DNA of 35,874 bases from CAZFVY01 sp964522665 (GTDB taxonomy: Bacteria; Verrucomicrobiota; Verrucomicrobiia; Limisphaerales; CAZFVY01): contig CAZFVY010000075.1 in the NCBI GenBank assembly GCA_964522665.1, forward strand, positions 1 through 35,874, given 5' to 3'. This document shows, in pieces, positions 21,501-31,103 of this stretch. Below the pieces are notes generated by a model. It worked only from the letters and a program-made list of their open reading frames with translations. It searched no databases and was not told the DNA's origin. The position numbers and the translations under genes were made by a program. Position 1 is the first letter of the stretch. Each line of letters opens with the position of its first letter.

Positions 21501-24329
21501 ATGCGCAGGCGTTTGGTTGGTGGAATGGATAGCTTGTCCGCGAGGGGTGGGGAGCAGCCGCGCGGAGCCACCAGCCTCCTCCTAGCGGGGCTGGTGGCTC
21601 TCGCATTTTTCGTGTACGCCTCACGCGCGCAAGCCCAGGTCAACGTGCTGATGCATCACAACGACCTCGCGCGCACCGGACAGAATCTGAACGAAACCTT
21701 GCTCACCCCGAGCAACGTCAACACGCAATCGTTCGGTCTGCTGTTTACCCAACCGGTGGACGGCGAGGTTTACGCGCAGCCGCTCTATCTTTCGCAAGTC
21801 GATTTCCCGGATCATACGACCCACAACCTGGTGTTCGTGGTCACGGCGCACGACAGCGTCTTCGCGTTTGACGCCGATTCCAACGTGAGAACGGATGCGC
21901 AACCGATCTGGCATGCCAGCTTCACTGATCCCGCGGCGGGGATCACGTCGGTGCCAATCGACGACATCGCCCCGGACCCGGTCAGCCCCGAGGTAGGCAT
22001 CACCAGCACGCCGGTGATCGATCCGGATACTCAGACGATCTACGTGGTCGCGCGGACCAAGGAGGCCAAAGGGGTCACGTCAGTCAACGTGCAAAGATTG
22101 CACGCCTTGGATGTACGCACGGGCGCCGAAAAATTCGGCGGCCCGGTCGAGATCCGCGCCGCGACTCCCGGACGCGGCGCCGGCGCCGATGAGAACGGCC
22201 TCATCGCGTTCAATCCCCTGCGCGAGCACCAACGCGCCGCGTTATTGCTCAGCGGCGGCGTGGTCTATATCTGCTGGGCTTCCATCGGCGATATCCTGCC
22301 GTATCACGGGTGGGTCATTGGTTATGATGCGCAAACTCTGCGACAGGTGGCGGTGATTGATCTGACTCCCACCGGTTCGGAGGGCGGCATCTGGCAATCG
22401 GGCGGCGGACCGGCGGTGGATGAGGACGGCGCGCTTTACGTCGTAACGGGAAACGGCACTTTCGACGAAACCGCGTTGACCGATTGGGGGAGTTGCGCGC
22501 TCCGGCTCACGCCCACGGCGGATGGCTTGTCGGTCGCCGACTATTACGCGCCTTACAACTACGCCCATCTCGATATCGCCGATGAGGACCTCGGCTCCGG
22601 CGGTCCGGTGTTGCTGCCCGCCCTGCCGGACAGCGTCCAGCGCCTCCTCGTGTTCGCGGGCAAAGAGGGCAAGATTTGCGTGGCGGACCGCGCCCACCTG
22701 GGCGGTTGGCGACCGCGCGACGACAGCCAATTAGTCCAGGCGTTGCCGAACGCGATTGGGCCGTGTTTCGCGACCCCCGCGTATTTCAATCAGCGGCTTT
22801 ATTTTGGCGGCGTGGGCGACCGGTTGAAAGCCTTCGCGGTGAACGGCGGTTTGCTCTCGTCGAATCCCGTTTCCCGCACCTCCCTGGTTTTTGGTTATCC
22901 GGGGCCAACCCCCAGCGTCTCGGCCGACGGAACCAATAACGCCATTGTTTGGGCGCTCGAAAACGCCGGGTTCGCGACTTTCTCACCGACGGTGCTTCAC
23001 GCGTACGACGCGAACGACCTCTCGGTGGAATTCTACAACAGCTCGATGGCCGGGAGCCGCGACGTGGCGCCCCAGGCCGTGCGGTTCACGGTCCCAACCG
23101 TCGCGAACGGCAAAGTCTATGTCCCCGGTCGCAACGGATTGGCCGTTTATGGTTCCACCGTCACGGTCGCCAAGCCGGCGGCCAGCGCGCCAGCCGGAGT
23201 CTTTACCAACTCCGTTTCCGTGGCGCTCAGTGTCACCACCCCTGGGGCCGTAATTTATTATACCCTGGACGGCAGTGACCCGACGCCGAGCGCGGCGCTT
23301 TATGCGGACCCGTTAACCTTCACCAACAGCGTCGCCTTGAACGCCCGCGCCTTTAAGGCCGGAGTTCGCGACAGCGACCTGCTGACCGCGGTTTATGATC
23401 GCGCGGACGCCATTGGTATGGGGAGCGGCCTGCGCGCGGACTATTATTCGAATCTTCAGGGCTTCGACGGCCCGCCGACGCTCACGGAAATGGACCCATT
23501 GGTCGATTTCAACTGGCTCGGGGCGCCGCCCGCCGACGGGATCAACCCCAGCCGCTTTTCCGCGCGGTGGGCCGGCGCCATCCAGGCGCAGTTCAGCGAA
23601 ACCTACACTTTCTACGCGCTCGCCTCCGACGGCGCGCGGCTAACCGTGGACGACACCGTCGTGATCGATCGCTGGGCGGACGGTCCGCCGACGGAGAGCA
23701 GCGGCACGATCGATCTTGAGGCCGGGCAATCGTATGATTTCGTATTTGAGTATTACGCCGCCCAAGGCCCGCCGGTGGCGCAATTACGCTGGAGCAGCCC
23801 CTCGACTCCGAAGGCGATCATACCCACGAGCCAACTCTTTCCCGCGACCAACGGCCTGCCGTGGTTGATCCTGACCAGCCCCGCCGCGGGGGCGGCTTTT
23901 ACGGCGCCGGCCAGCGTTCCCATCGCGGTCACCCCTTCCGACTCATCCGGCGCGACCGTCGAGTTTTTCGCGGACGGCGCCAAAATCGGGGAGGCCAACG
24001 GCGCTCCCTACGTGTTCAATTGGACGAACGTGCCTGCGGGCGCGCACGAAATCACCGTGCGATCAACCGACGTTTACGGCGAGGTCTCCGCCGCGGGTCC
24101 GGTGGACATCGTGGTGGCGCCACTCACCCTCCAGGCAATCCAACAGGGCGGACAAATCATCCTCTCCTGGTCCGGGTCCGCCGCGGATTTTATCCTCGAG
24201 AGTTCGGCGACGCCGAACCTTTCGGCGTGGACGCCCGTGAACGCAACGCCCGCGGTCGCCGCCGGGCGCGCCAGCGTCGCGGTTGATCTCTCCACGGGAA
24301 ACCGATTCTACCGACTGCGCCAGCCATGA
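21501..24329 (+). CDS. Secreted PQQ-type propeller / chitobiase-C / PA14 / Ig protein, copy 1
   Basis: Predicted 942-residue exported protein. The signal peptide ends near ASRAQAQ; ATG 21501 is preferred over a TTG two codons earlier. Residues of about 47-555 resemble a PQQ-like beta-propeller: YAQPLYLSQVDF, NLVFVVTAHDSVFAFDAD, TSTPVIDPDTQTIYVVART and RLHALDVRTGAEKFGGPV are blade-like repeats. Next comes a chitobiase/hexosaminidase C-terminal-type domain (YYTLDGSDPTPS), a PA14 domain (GLRADYYSNLQG, SETYTFYALASDGARLTVDD, WADGPP), a bacterial Ig-like domain (PWLILTSPAAGAAFTAP, VEFFADGAKIGE), and a terminal W...FYRL module. PA14 and chitobiase-C domains usually bind carbohydrate. Catalysis is not evident. 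It is paralogous to the next gene and probably surface-attached or released. Confidence 0.9.
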   Translation: MRRRLVGGMDSLSARGGEQPRGATSLLLAGLVALAFFVYASRAQAQVNVLMHHNDLARTGQNLNETLLTPSNVNTQSFGLLFTQPVDGEVYAQPLYLSQVDFPDHTTHNLVFVVTAHDSVFAFDADSNVRTDAQPIWHASFTDPAAGITSVPIDDIAPDPVSPEVGITSTPVIDPDTQTIYVVARTKEAKGVTSVNVQRLHALDVRTGAEKFGGPVEIRAATPGRGAGADENGLIAFNPLREHQRAALLLSGGVVYICWASIGDILPYHGWVIGYDAQTLRQVAVIDLTPTGSEGGIWQSGGGPAVDEDGALYVVTGNGTFDETALTDWGSCALRLTPTADGLSVADYYAPYNYAHLDIADEDLGSGGPVLLPALPDSVQRLLVFAGKEGKICVADRAHLGGWRPRDDSQLVQALPNAIGPCFATPAYFNQRLYFGGVGDRLKAFAVNGGLLSSNPVSRTSLVFGYPGPTPSVSADGTNNAIVWALENAGFATFSPTVLHAYDANDLSVEFYNSSMAGSRDVAPQAVRFTVPTVANGKVYVPGRNGLAVYGSTVTVAKPAASAPAGVFTNSVSVALSVTTPGAVIYYTLDGSDPTPSAALYADPLTFTNSVALNARAFKAGVRDSDLLTAVYDRADAIGMGSGLRADYYSNLQGFDGPPTLTEMDPLVDFNWLGAPPADGINPSRFSARWAGAIQAQFSETYTFYALASDGARLTVDDTVVIDRWADGPPTESSGTIDLEAGQSYDFVFEYYAAQGPPVAQLRWSSPSTPKAIIPTSQLFPATNGLPWLILTSPAAGAAFTAPASVPIAVTPSDSSGATVEFFADGAKIGEANGAPYVFNWTNVPAGAHEITVRSTDVYGEVSAAGPVDIVVAPLTLQAIQQGGQIILSWSGSAADFILESSATPNLSAWTPVNATPAVAAGRASVAVDLSTGNRFYRLRQP

Positions 24330-24490
24330 GGTTCCCTCAATTAAGGCCTCGGTTCGTCGCGCTCGCGGGTTACGATCCGGTTCCGTACCGATTACGGTCC
24401 GGCGGCGTTTCCCGAATCAATTGTCCCCCTCCGGGGCCGTCGCGTTAGCCGATGTCACCCCTTGCTGCATCTATCTCCGAGCTTCGAATT

Positions 24491-27325
24491 ATGAACGATA
24501 CGTGTACGGGTCTGTTTAGGAATGGCGGCGCGATACTCGGCCGGCCGCGGCGCGGCCTTTTGAGTAACCGCCTGCTCGCAGCCTGCTTGCTGATCGGCGC
24601 CATGATCGGCGTGGCGGCGCGCGCGGACGGTCCGCCCAGCGTGCTGACTTACCATAATGATCTCTTGCGCACCGGGCAAAACTTGAGCGAGACCGTATTG
24701 ACGCCCAGCAACGTCAACACCAATACTTTTGGCAAACTCTTTTCGCACGCGGTGGACGGCGAAATTTACGGCCAACCGCTTTACCTGGCGAACGTCCTTT
24801 TCCCGGACAAGAGCCAACACAATCTCGTTTTCGTCGGCACGTCCCACGACAGCGTTTACGCCTTCGACGCCGACGATGCCAATGGCACGAACGCCGCGCC
24901 AATCTGGCAGGTCAGCTTCATCGACCCGGCGGCTGGCATCACGCCGTTCCCGGTCTCCGACGTCGCGTTCGACCCGGTCTCGCCGGAAGTCGGGATCTTG
25001 AGCACCCCAGTCATTGATCCGGTGACGCAAACGCTCTACGTCGTGGCCAAAACCAAAGAGGTCGGCGGCGCCAATCCTTTTTACGCGTTTCGCCTCCACG
25101 CCCTGGACGCGCGGACCGGCGCGGAAAAATTTGGCGGGCCGGTTCTCATTCAGGCCAGTGTTCCGGGGAACGGCGCCGTCAGCGACGGCGCCGGAAACGT
25201 CGATTTCAGCGCGAAACTGGAACATCAACGGTCGGCGCTGCTTCTGGTCGGTGGCGTCGTCTATATTAGCTGGGCTTCGTTGGGGGACATCCCGCCCTAT
25301 CACGGCTGGATCATCGGGTACGACGCCGCGACGCTCCAACTCGCCGCCGCGTACTGCGACACGCCGAACGGGGATGAGGGCGGTATCTGGCAGGGCGGCG
25401 CCGGACCGGCCGCCGACGCGGACGGTAACATTTTCGTAATCACCGGTAACGGCACGTTCGACGCCGGCGCCGGGCCGGACTACGGAGACTCGGCGCTCAA
25501 GCTGACTCCCGATGGCGCCGGCGGGCTGAACGTCGCGGACTACTTTACGCCGTATAATCAGGCCGAGCTGAGCTTTGCCGATCTTGACCTCGGTTCCGGC
25601 GGCGTGTTGCTCCTGCCCGATCAGTCCGACACCACCCGGCAACTAATGGTCTTCGCCGGCAAAGAGGGGACCATCTACCTGCTCGACCGGAATAATCTCG
25701 GCCACTACCAGACCAACAACGACAGCCAAATCCTCCAATCCATTCCCAAGACCCTTGGCAAGGGTTCGTTCGGCATGCCGGCCTATTTTAACGGTCGAGT
25801 TTACTACGGCGGGTACAACGACACGCTCAGGGCGTTTGATGTTCGCGCCGGTTTGCTTTCCACGCCGCCCAGTTCACGATCCGCGCATGTTTTTGGTTAC
25901 GGCGGCGCCACGCCGAGCGTTTCGGCTAACGGGACCAACAACGGCGTCGTCTGGGCCTTGGACAACAACGGCTTCACGTTCTCAAAACCGGCGATTTTGT
26001 ACGCTTATGACGCGAACGACCTCTCGGTGGAACTCTACAATAGCTCGCAATCCGGCCAGCGGGACGCGGCGGGGCCAGCCGTCCGCTTCACCGTGCCGAC
26101 GGTCGTCAACGGGAAAGTCTATGTCGATGGCCGACAGCAGTTGACGGTTTACGGTCTTTCGGCCTGGGTCGGCGCTCCCACGTTCACGCCGACCAACGGA
26201 GTGTTCTCGGATTCGGTCACCGTTGCCATTACCAGTTCGACGCCCGGCGCGGAGATTCATTACACGCTCGACGGTTCCACGCCCACCGCCGACTCCCCGC
26301 TCTACACCGGCCCGTTTTCAATCACGCAATCCACCGGAGTCAAGGCGATCGGGTACCAGCCGGGAGTGGCGCCCAGCGCGGTGGCCAGCACGGTCTATTT
26401 TCAAACGAACGCCATTGGCTCTGGCACGGGGCTGCGCGGCGATTATTTCCTGAACAACATCCAATTGGCCGGTCCGCCCGATTACACAAAGACCGATTCG
26501 CAGATCGATTTCAATTGGGGGGTGGAACCGGCCGGCACGGTTTTCGCCACGCGTTGGACCGGCCAGATTCAGGCCCAATTCTCGGAAACGTACACGTTCT
26601 CAGTTTTGTCGTCGGACGGCGTTCGGCTGAGTATCGACGACGAACCGGTGATCGATCAATGGTTCGATCACCCGCCCAGCGAATCGAGCGGCGCGGTCGA
26701 GCTGGAGGCCGGGCAGGTTTACGATGTCACGCTTGACTATTATTCCAGTACCGGCGACGCCGTCGTGGAGTTTTTCTGGAGCAGCCCGTCCACTCCCAAA
26801 ATGATCGTCCCCAGCAGCCAGCTCTACCCGGCCACCAACGGACTGCCTTGGCTGGCGGTCAGCAGTCCGACCAACGGCGCCGTCTATGTCGCGCCGGCCA
26901 ACGTCACGATCACGGTGGTTACCTCAGATACGCCTCCCGGTTCTTTGACGGTCGAGTTCTTTGCCGGGGATACCAAGCTGGGGGAAGCAACCGATAGCCC
27001 CTACACGCTGATCTGGACCAACGCGAGCGCCGGGTCCTATCAACTCAGCGCCCGCATGACCGACGCCTACGGAACGGTCACGCAGTCCGGCGCCGCGACC
27101 ATCCAAGTGCTCGCTCCGCCGTTACGGGCCGACCGCGTGGGGGACCAGGTCATCATCTCCTGGCCAAGCTCGAGCGCGACGTACGTGCTCGAAGCCAGCG
27201 ACTTGCCCGTCGGCGGGTCGTGGCTTAGCTTGACCCAAGCGCCCGTCGTCGGCCCGGACCGAACCTCGGTGACCATTGACCCGCTACAAAAGAATGCGTT
27301 CTACCGCCTCCGCACCGCGCCCTGA
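24491..27325 (+). CDS. Secreted PQQ-type propeller / chitobiase-C / PA14 / Ig protein, copy 2
   Basis: Predicted 944-residue paralogue of the preceding gene with the same domain order and near-identical blocks: YHNDLLRTGQNLSETVLTPS against HHNDLARTGQNLNETLLTPS, FAGKEG, YDANDLSVE, and the PA14 core SETYTFSVLSSDGVRLSIDD. ATG 24491 is used; an ATG at 24452 would add 13 residues, and neither has a clear Shine-Dalgarno. A hydrophobic signal segment (LLAACLLIGAMIGVAARAD) follows a basic n-region. The copy differs mainly in the second half of the propeller and in the Ig region (TSDTPPGSLTVEFFAGDTKLGEA). The pair is a clear tandem duplication that has diverged. Its 3' end overlaps the mobA start by about 30 bp. 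Confidence 0.9.
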   Translation: MNDTCTGLFRNGGAILGRPRRGLLSNRLLAACLLIGAMIGVAARADGPPSVLTYHNDLLRTGQNLSETVLTPSNVNTNTFGKLFSHAVDGEIYGQPLYLANVLFPDKSQHNLVFVGTSHDSVYAFDADDANGTNAAPIWQVSFIDPAAGITPFPVSDVAFDPVSPEVGILSTPVIDPVTQTLYVVAKTKEVGGANPFYAFRLHALDARTGAEKFGGPVLIQASVPGNGAVSDGAGNVDFSAKLEHQRSALLLVGGVVYISWASLGDIPPYHGWIIGYDAATLQLAAAYCDTPNGDEGGIWQGGAGPAADADGNIFVITGNGTFDAGAGPDYGDSALKLTPDGAGGLNVADYFTPYNQAELSFADLDLGSGGVLLLPDQSDTTRQLMVFAGKEGTIYLLDRNNLGHYQTNNDSQILQSIPKTLGKGSFGMPAYFNGRVYYGGYNDTLRAFDVRAGLLSTPPSSRSAHVFGYGGATPSVSANGTNNGVVWALDNNGFTFSKPAILYAYDANDLSVELYNSSQSGQRDAAGPAVRFTVPTVVNGKVYVDGRQQLTVYGLSAWVGAPTFTPTNGVFSDSVTVAITSSTPGAEIHYTLDGSTPTADSPLYTGPFSITQSTGVKAIGYQPGVAPSAVASTVYFQTNAIGSGTGLRGDYFLNNIQLAGPPDYTKTDSQIDFNWGVEPAGTVFATRWTGQIQAQFSETYTFSVLSSDGVRLSIDDEPVIDQWFDHPPSESSGAVELEAGQVYDVTLDYYSSTGDAVVEFFWSSPSTPKMIVPSSQLYPATNGLPWLAVSSPTNGAVYVAPANVTITVVTSDTPPGSLTVEFFAGDTKLGEATDSPYTLIWTNASAGSYQLSARMTDAYGTVTQSGAATIQVLAPPLRADRVGDQVIISWPSSSATYVLEASDLPVGGSWLSLTQAPVVGPDRTSVTIDPLQKNAFYRLRTAP

Positions 27326-27965
27326 GCGCCGCCCGCGCCTCAGTACGCCGCCCGCTCAACCAGCGAGCGCGGGCGTTTGCATTCTCGCCGGTGGCCAAAG
27401 CTCGCGCATGGGACGAGACAAAGCCCTGGTGAGGCTGGGCGGCAAGGCCTTGATCGATCACGTCCGGGCCGCCGCGAAATCATTGCGGGCGCCCGTCCGG
27501 ATCATCCAACGCGACTGCCGGCCAGGACGCGGGCCGGTCGGGGGAATCCACACCGGCTTGACCGAGAATCCCCGCGAGTTGCTCTACTTTCTTTCCTGCG
27601 ATATGCCGTTTGTCTCCGGCGAGTTACTGCGGAACTTGCGGCAGAAGCTGGGGTCCGAGTCGCTCGCGATCTTCGTCCAGCGCGGGGCGCAGGTCGGTTT
27701 TCCCTGTCTTTTGCGCCGGCAGGCGCTGGCGGTCGTCGAAGCGCAATTAGCCGACCCGCAGGCCAGTCTCCAGAAACTCGCCGCGGCCCTGGGCGCGCAG
27801 ACCCTTCGCCCGCCGCGCGCGCGCCAGTGGGAGTTGTTCAACATCAACACGCCGGACGAATTGATCGCGGCGGGGCAATTCTGGCGCCGGCGTCAGGAAG
27901 GCCAGACATCTGGCGGGCTCAAGAAGGCGCGGACTGTTTCCGCCGCGGGACCGGCGCCCGAATGA
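27294..27965 (+). CDS. mobA: Molybdenum cofactor guanylyltransferase
   Basis: Predicted 223-residue MobA, which attaches GMP to molybdopterin. The nucleotide-binding motif GVCILAGGQSSRMGRDKALVRLGG is intact (LAGGxSxRMGxDK), and the metal-binding LSCDMPF segment is present. The N-lobe between them is shortened ('APVRIIQRDCRPGRGPVGGIHTGL'), though R-D-C-R-P-G-R-G-P-VGGI preserves the D...GP.GG motif. A stretch of about 24 residues precedes the fold, so the real start may be later than ATG 27294. It overlaps the preceding PA14 gene by about 32 bp and its stop TGA overlaps an ATG of the protease frame (ATGA). No other molybdopterin gene is in the window. Confidence 0.9.
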   Translation: MRSTASAPRPERRPRLSTPPAQPASAGVCILAGGQSSRMGRDKALVRLGGKALIDHVRAAAKSLRAPVRIIQRDCRPGRGPVGGIHTGLTENPRELLYFLSCDMPFVSGELLRNLRQKLGSESLAIFVQRGAQVGFPCLLRRQALAVVEAQLADPQASLQKLAAALGAQTLRPPRARQWELFNINTPDELIAAGQFWRRRQEGQTSGGLKKARTVSAAGPAPE

Positions 27966-28018
27966 AGCGCCGGAAACACAGCTTGTCAGGCCCCCGCGCC
28001 AGATGTAGGCTGGAGCCT

Positions 28019-28984
28019 ATGTTGAGACCGCTTCTGGTTGGGTTCGCGCTGCTGCTCGTGGCCGCGCGACCCGCGCGCGCCGATACGGTGCAACTCAAGG
28101 AACAAGCCGCCATCTCGGGTAAAATCCTCGCCGAAAAGCGGGATCAAATCGTCATCGATCTCGGCTACACCGTGCTCGTCGTTCCCCGCAGCCAGGTCGT
28201 CAAGATCGTTAAGAACGACCAGACCGTCGCCACCGGGGCGGCGAAGACTCCGGCGCCCGCGACCTCCGAGCTGCGCGCGGGACTCTTCCATACCGCCACG
28301 GCGCCGCCCGCCGAACGCGCCGTCCGCGACCTCGTCGGCCAGCTCGGCGAGGCCGTCGTGCAAGTGCGCACGCCCAGCGGTTTAGGCTCGGGTTTTATCC
28401 TTAACGAAGATGGTTACTTAATCACCAATTTTCACGTGATCGAGGACGAAACCAAAATCTCCGTCGAGGTCTATTCGCAAATCCGCGGCCAGTTGGAGCG
28501 CAAGATTTACAAACAGGTCCGCATCATCGCGGTGACCAAGTTCGGCGATCTGGCGCTCCTGAAGATTGACGACCGCGACGCGCCGAAGTTCGCCCGCGTG
28601 CTGCTCGGCGACGCCGATTCCCTCGGCGTCGGCGAGCGCGTCTTCGCGATCGGCAGTCCGCTCGGGCTGGAACGCACCGTCACCGAAGGCATCGTCAGCA
28701 CCAAGACCCGGCCGCTCCAGGGCGAGCTCTATATGCAGACTACGGCGCAGATCAATCCCGGCAACAGCGGCGGGCCGCTGTTCAACCTGCGGGGTGAAGT
28801 CGTGGGCGTCACCAACATGAAGATCACCTTCGGCGAGGGCCTCGGCTTCGCCATTCCAGTCGAGGCGGTCAAATTTTTCCTGAATCACCGCGACGCCTAC
28901 GCGTACGATAACGACAATCCCAGCAACCCCTACCGCTACCTCGAGCCCCCGAGCCGGGTGCAGAAGCGCATGGTGGCGCCCTAA
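28019..28984 (+). CDS. Exported HtrA-type trypsin-like serine protease without PDZ domain
   Basis: Predicted 321-residue exported serine protease of the S1C (DegP/HtrA) group. Signal peptide MLRPLLVGFALLLVAARPARA leads to an SH3-like N-terminal piece (TVQLKEQAAISGKILAEKRDQIVIDLG). The trypsin fold carries catalytic H139 in TNFHVIEDE, D177 in FGDLALLKID and S250 in INPGNSGGPL. The protein ends about 70 residues after the serine (QKRMVAP), so the usual PDZ domains are missing. It may be a constitutively folded protease or depend on a partner for substrate selection. Start ambiguous: ATG 28019 gives a compact signal peptide with GGAG just upstream. ATG 27962 overlaps the mobA stop (ATGA) and would give a long basic n-region. 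Confidence 0.9.
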   Translation: MLRPLLVGFALLLVAARPARADTVQLKEQAAISGKILAEKRDQIVIDLGYTVLVVPRSQVVKIVKNDQTVATGAAKTPAPATSELRAGLFHTATAPPAERAVRDLVGQLGEAVVQVRTPSGLGSGFILNEDGYLITNFHVIEDETKISVEVYSQIRGQLERKIYKQVRIIAVTKFGDLALLKIDDRDAPKFARVLLGDADSLGVGERVFAIGSPLGLERTVTEGIVSTKTRPLQGELYMQTTAQINPGNSGGPLFNLRGEVVGVTNMKITFGEGLGFAIPVEAVKFFLNHRDAYAYDNDNPSNPYRYLEPPSRVQKRMVAP

Positions 28985-29030
28985 GCGCGCCCCGGCGTAA
29001 TGGCGTTTGAACTCCTCTCGATTTGATTTC

Positions 29031-30953
29031 ATGACATATATGCGAAGCCTCCCGTTCCGCCTGAGCGCGCTCCTGTTCGCCGCCAGCTTGAGCCTGCGCG
29101 CCGCGACGCCGCCGGCCGCCAAACTGCTGCCTCAAGACACGCTGGTCGTGATCACGGCGCCCGATCTGGCCCAAGCGCAGGCGGCGTTCGCCCAATCGCC
29201 CGCCCAGCAACTTTGGCTGGACCCCGCCATGCAACCGTTCAAGGATAAGCTCGTGGCGAAGTTCAAGGAAGCCGTCGTCACGCCGCTGGAACAACAATTT
29301 GGAGTGCATTTCGAAGACTACGCCGGGCTGGCCAAAGGCCAGGTGACGCTCGCGGTCATTCAAAACGGCTGGGACGGCAAAACCGGCCAACTGCCCGCCT
29401 GGGTTTTGGTGCTCGACAGCAAGGATAACAGCGACCTGCTTAAGAAACGCCTCGGCGAACTCAAACAGAAGTGGACCACCGCCGGCCAGGCGATGAAACC
29501 GGAACGCATCCGCGACCTCGATTTCACCACGCTGATGTTCTCCGGCGATCAAACCGCGGCGACCGTGCGCAAGGCGCTGAACGGGGCCAAGGCTGAGAAG
29601 GACGCCGCGGAGGAGGATAAGAAAGATGGCCCCAAGATTTCCGTTACGCTCGGCCAATCCGACTCGTTGCTGCTGATTGGCAATGACCCCCAGGTGATCG
29701 AGAAAATCCTCGTCCGGCAATCCGGCGGACTGGCCCCCGCGCTGGCCGAACTTCCGGCCTATGAGGCGAACGCCCAAGCGGTACTCCGTGACGCGCTTGT
29801 TTGCGGTTGGGTCAATATCAAGGCCTTCGTCGAAATCGCCAATCGGACGATCACGAGCGCCGCCGCGAAAAACCAGCAGCAAAACCCCCTCTCGTTGCAG
29901 CCCGACAAGCTGCTGGCCGCGTCCGGCCTGACCGGCGTGCAAACGGCCGCGTATAAATTGACGATGGGACCGGAGGGCACGTTCGTCCATTTGTTCCTCG
30001 GCGCCCCGGCCAGCCAGCGAACCGGCGTGATCAAAATGCTCGAGACCGAGACCAAGGACGCCTCGCCGCCGCCGTTCGTGACCGCCGACGTGGTCAAGTT
30101 CAGCCGCTGGCGCATGGACGGCCAAAAAGCGTGGGCCAACCTGGAGGCGATGATCAATGACGTCTCCCCGCAACTCGGTGGCATCCTGCAGATGAGCCTG
30201 AGCGCCGTGGGCAAGGACAAAGACCCGAATTTCGATTTCAAAAAGAACCTCATCGGCAACCTCGGGGACGACTTCATCTCCTTTGACAGGCCCCCGCGCA
30301 GCGGCAAACTCGCTGACCTGAATTCTCCGCCTTCCCTCTTTCTGCTCGGCTCGCCCCGACCCGATCAATTGACCCTGGCCCTGAAGGCCGGCACCGCTTT
30401 GATGCCCGCGCCGGACGGTGGTTCCGCGGTGAAGGACCGTGAATTCCTGGGCAAGAAAATCTACAGCGTAACGCTGCCCAACCCGCCCGGTCAGGCCGCC
30501 GCGGGTGAGCGGAGTTTCAGTTTCGCGGCCACCGCGAGCTACGTCGCCATGTCCGCTGACGCGACCCTCCTCGAAGAGTATCTGCGCAGCGGCGATAAGG
30601 CGGCCAAGGGCCTCTCGGACGTGCCCGGCTTGAGCGACGCCGCGCAGAAAGTCGGTGGCATGAGCGCCGGCTTTTTCGGTTATCAGAATTACGCCGACGT
30701 GATGCGCACCGCGCTGGAAATCTTGAAGTCCGACCCGGACGCCTTATCGAAGCTGTATTCGTCGCCGCTGCTGGCGGCGCAAGGCGGCCCCGACCTCGGC
30801 GCGAAGGGAATCAAAGACTGGCTCGATTTCTCCCTCTTGCCGAGTTACGACAAGCTTGCGAAGTATTTCAATTATTCCGTTTACGCTGGCGGCTCCACTC
30901 CAGACGGCTTTGAAGTCAAACTCTTCTCCGCTCGCCCGCCGGAATTGAAATAA
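29031..30953 (+). CDS. Large secreted protein, DUF3352-like, unknown function
   Basis: Predicted 640-residue exported protein with a signal peptide (MRSLPFRLSALLFAASLSLRA; ATG 29031 or 29040). Residues of about 30-140 begin with LLPQDTLVVITAPDLAQAQAAFAQSPAQQLWLDPAMQPF, a pattern I associate with DUF3352-type envelope proteins ('P.dt.......d.......s...qlw.dp...pf'). The rest alternates beta strands and helices (LGQSDSLLLIGNDPQVIEKILV, FSFAATASYVAMSADATLLEEYLRSGDKA, MSAGFFGYQNYADVMRTALE). No catalytic motif is visible. Such proteins are common in Planctomycetes/Verrucomicrobia and have no established role. It follows the HtrA-type protease by 46 nt and may be co-expressed. Confidence 0.8.
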   Translation: MTYMRSLPFRLSALLFAASLSLRAATPPAAKLLPQDTLVVITAPDLAQAQAAFAQSPAQQLWLDPAMQPFKDKLVAKFKEAVVTPLEQQFGVHFEDYAGLAKGQVTLAVIQNGWDGKTGQLPAWVLVLDSKDNSDLLKKRLGELKQKWTTAGQAMKPERIRDLDFTTLMFSGDQTAATVRKALNGAKAEKDAAEEDKKDGPKISVTLGQSDSLLLIGNDPQVIEKILVRQSGGLAPALAELPAYEANAQAVLRDALVCGWVNIKAFVEIANRTITSAAAKNQQQNPLSLQPDKLLAASGLTGVQTAAYKLTMGPEGTFVHLFLGAPASQRTGVIKMLETETKDASPPPFVTADVVKFSRWRMDGQKAWANLEAMINDVSPQLGGILQMSLSAVGKDKDPNFDFKKNLIGNLGDDFISFDRPPRSGKLADLNSPPSLFLLGSPRPDQLTLALKAGTALMPAPDGGSAVKDREFLGKKIYSVTLPNPPGQAAAGERSFSFAATASYVAMSADATLLEEYLRSGDKAAKGLSDVPGLSDAAQKVGGMSAGFFGYQNYADVMRTALEILKSDPDALSKLYSSPLLAAQGGPDLGAKGIKDWLDFSLLPSYDKLAKYFNYSVYAGGSTPDGFEVKLFSARPPELK

Positions 30954-31103
30954 TAATCACCGGCGACGCCGCGAAAAAACCCAGTCGCTCGACGGTCTGG
31001 TCCGCACCCGCGAGCGAATGGTCGCACGCCGGCCTTGCCGGCTCCGCCCTTCCGTCAATGCATCGTTGCCTTGGCTAGAGGGCGCGGTTAGGCTGCCGGC
31101 CCG

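Noticed and set aside
24455..25642. 395-codon minus-strand frame opposite the second PA14 protein
   Set aside because: Antisense shadow. The same artefact appears opposite copy 1 (22242-22730), as expected for paralogues with the same codon bias.
27377..27961. N-terminal extension of the HtrA frame through mobA
   Set aside because: The protease frame is open far upstream, but that part is the out-of-frame shadow of mobA and carries no signal peptide.
28869..30368. 499-codon minus-strand frame opposite the large secreted protein
   Set aside because: Antisense shadow with no recognisable domain, no sensible start, and a plus-strand gene with a signal peptide over the same bases.
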